NCBI GenBank assembly: GCA_016192135.1
Contig: JACPUR010000016.1
Location: forward strand, 22,651-86,650
Direction of reading: 5' to 3'
DNA from: Candidatus Tectomicrobia bacterium
GTDB lineage: Bacteria; UBA8248
Length of the DNA stretch: 64,000 bases
Shown piece after piece: positions 62,754 through 64,000 of this stretch. Numbering within the stretch: position 1 is the first letter of the stretch; the number at the start of each line of letters is the position of its first letter. The notes under the pieces were generated by a model that made no database searches, was not told the DNA's origin, and worked only from the letters and a program-made list of their open reading frames with translations. The position numbers and the translations under genes are program-made.

Positions 62754-63989
62754 CTACCGGAAGAAATACTCCAGCACCCGGAAGACGATCATGGTGGCCC
62801 CCGCCGCGAAGGGCAGGGTCACCACCCACGCATAGACGATGTTCCGGATGACCCGCAGGTTCAGGGCCCCCACGCCGCGCGCCATGCCCACCCCGATGAC
62901 CGCCCCCACGATGGTGTGGGAGGTCGAGATGGGCAGCCCGAGTTGGGAGGCGACGAGGACGGTGGCCGCCGCCCCGAACTGGGCGGCGAAGCCGTTCTGG
63001 GGGTTGATCTCGGTGATCTTCCCCCCGATGGTGGCGATGACCTTCCGGCCGTAGACGGCGAGCCCCGCGACGATGCCCACCCCGCCCAGTCCCAGCACCC
63101 ACCAGGGGACCTCCACCTTGGCCGTGGGCACCGTGCCCGAGCGGTAGATGTCCAGGACGGCGGCCATCGGCCCCACGGCGTTCCCCACGTCGTTCGCGCC
63201 GTGGGCGAAGGCGACGTAGCCCGCCGTGGCGACCATCAGGAAGCCGAAGAAGCGGTTCGTGAGCTCCTTCCCCTGCGGCCGGCCCTCCGCCCCCAGCCAG
63301 GAGCGGGTGACGAGGGCGACGAGCCCCCCGAGGAGGACGCCCAGGAGCAGCACGCTCCAGAAGGTCACCGGGAGCTTCAGGTTCTTCATGCCCTTGAAGA
63401 CGAAGGACTGGAGCAGCACCACCACCACGATGAAGAGGATGAGCGGAGCGTAGCGCCTTGTGGCATCGTCCCGGTCGCGCACGGCCAGGATCTTGTCGCG
63501 GATAAAGCCGTAGATCCAATAGCTCAGCAGCCCGCCCGCAAGGGGCGAGACGAACCAGCTCGCCACGATCTTGGCGAGGTTCCAGAGGTAGAGGCCATCC
63601 ATCCCCCGGGCGACCAGCCCGAAGCCCACCACCGAGCCGACGATGGAGTGGGTGGTCGAGACGGGGAGGCCCAGCATCGTGGCGGCGTGCAGCCAGAAGG
63701 CGGAGCCCAGGAGGGCCGCCGACATCCCCAGCATGAACTCGAGCGGCTGCCCTCGGAAGAGGGCCGGCTTCACGATGCCCTGGTGGATGGTGGAGGTGAC
63801 GTGCTCGCCCACGAGGACGGCGCCCAGGAACTCGGCCACGCCGGCGATGACAAGAGCCGCGCCCAGGGAGAGCGCCCCGCTCCCCACGGGGGCCCCCATG
63901 GCGTTCGCCACGTCGTTCGCGCCGATGGCCCACGCCATGTAGAAGGCGAAGACGCAGGTCAGGATGAGCAGCGTGAAGGGCAAGGCCAT
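62754..63989 (-). CDS. PiT-family inorganic phosphate transporter
   Basis: The 411-residue protein has about ten helices in two inverted halves. Each half has the family motif GANDVxNAxG (WAIGANDVANAMG near residue 20 and FAHGANDVGNAVG near 265) and a STTHSIVG/STSHTIVG partner motif. It moves phosphate or sulfate with H+ or Na+. No phoU-like gene is adjacent in the window. The ATG start at 63989 is complete, and its promoter lies beyond the window edge. Confidence 0.94.
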   Translation of the reverse strand: MALPFTLLILTCVFAFYMAWAIGANDVANAMGAPVGSGALSLGAALVIAGVAEFLGAVLVGEHVTSTIHQGIVKPALFRGQPLEFMLGMSAALLGSAFWLHAATMLGLPVSTTHSIVGSVVGFGLVARGMDGLYLWNLAKIVASWFVSPLAGGLLSYWIYGFIRDKILAVRDRDDATRRYAPLILFIVVVVLLQSFVFKGMKNLKLPVTFWSVLLLGVLLGGLVALVTRSWLGAEGRPQGKELTNRFFGFLMVATAGYVAFAHGANDVGNAVGPMAAVLDIYRSGTVPTAKVEVPWWVLGLGGVGIVAGLAVYGRKVIATIGGKITEINPQNGFAAQFGAAATVLVASQLGLPISTSHTIVGAVIGVGMARGVGALNLRVIRNIVYAWVVTLPFAAGATMIVFRVLEYFFR

Positions 63990-64000
63990 GCCGCTTAATC

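Overview
The window is a 64 kb piece of chromosome from a very GC-rich Gram-negative bacterium. The envelope genes (outer-membrane polysaccharide export protein, ExbB/ExbD, entericidin-like lipoproteins, a Tat-exported copper oxidase) show two membranes. The order of the housekeeping genes (rplM-rpsI-argC-argJ followed by rpsB-tsf-pyrH-frr-uppS-cdsA-dxr-pgpA) is the kind seen in deltaproteobacteria-like lineages and candidate phyla such as NC10, Rokubacteria or Tectomicrobia. The sequence alone does not fix the phylum. No rRNA, tRNA, CRISPR array or complete insertion sequence was found.

Layout. 1-4.4 kb: the end of a sensor histidine kinase, a small disordered protein, a two-gene DUF421 unit, a small membrane protein, three tandem entericidin-like lipoprotein genes of only 46 codons each, and a four-helix membrane protein. 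4.4-15.4 kb (minus strand): a dense housekeeping block for translation, arginine, isoprenoid (DXP), undecaprenyl and phospholipid synthesis, headed by a consensus promoter in front of rplM. 15.4-40.6 kb: a large exopolysaccharide locus. A nucleotide-sugar dehydrogenase lies on the minus strand. A promoter in an AT-rich patch then drives a beta-propeller/Wza-type export fusion, a Wzc-type kinase and chain-length protein with an added C-terminal tail, a membrane glycosyltransferase and a Wzy/WaaL-type protein. Further glycosyltransferases, two different deacetylases, a methyltransferase, an asparagine-synthetase-like amidotransferase, a PHP protein, a PLP aminotransferase and a WecA-type initiating transferase follow. 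An AprAB-like flavoprotein/ferredoxin pair sits inside this locus. 40.6-41.6 kb is a gene-free stretch with degenerate repeats and what looks like a relic of an IS end. 41.6-54.5 kb (minus strand): mutL, guaB, a FliL-like protein, guaA, dnaE, lipB, exbB, exbD, a histidine phosphatase and a lycopene-cyclase-like membrane protein. 54.6-58.8 kb: a two-domain multicopper oxidase with a ZIP metal transporter, then mazG and a MarC-family gene. 58.8-62.6 kb: a structured RNA candidate with a terminator, then a disturbed locus in which an AT-rich foreign gene lies between a broken copy of the recD2 start plus a marC 3' end and the intact recD2. 62.6-64 kb: two palindromes and a PiT-type phosphate transporter.

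How the genes work together. The export fusion, Wzc-like kinase, polymerase-like protein, glycosyltransferases and WecA-like enzyme form most of a Wzy-type polysaccharide pathway. The nucleotide-sugar dehydrogenase, aminotransferase, amidotransferase-like protein and deacetylases suggest an amino- or amido-uronic-acid-containing polymer. No Wzx flippase was recognised in the window. The likeliest new biology is the foreign gene at 59297-60232, a zinc-ribbon protein with a TIR/nucleoside-deoxyribosyltransferase-like domain of the kind used by anti-phage effectors. Next come the propeller-Wza fusion and the structured RNA.
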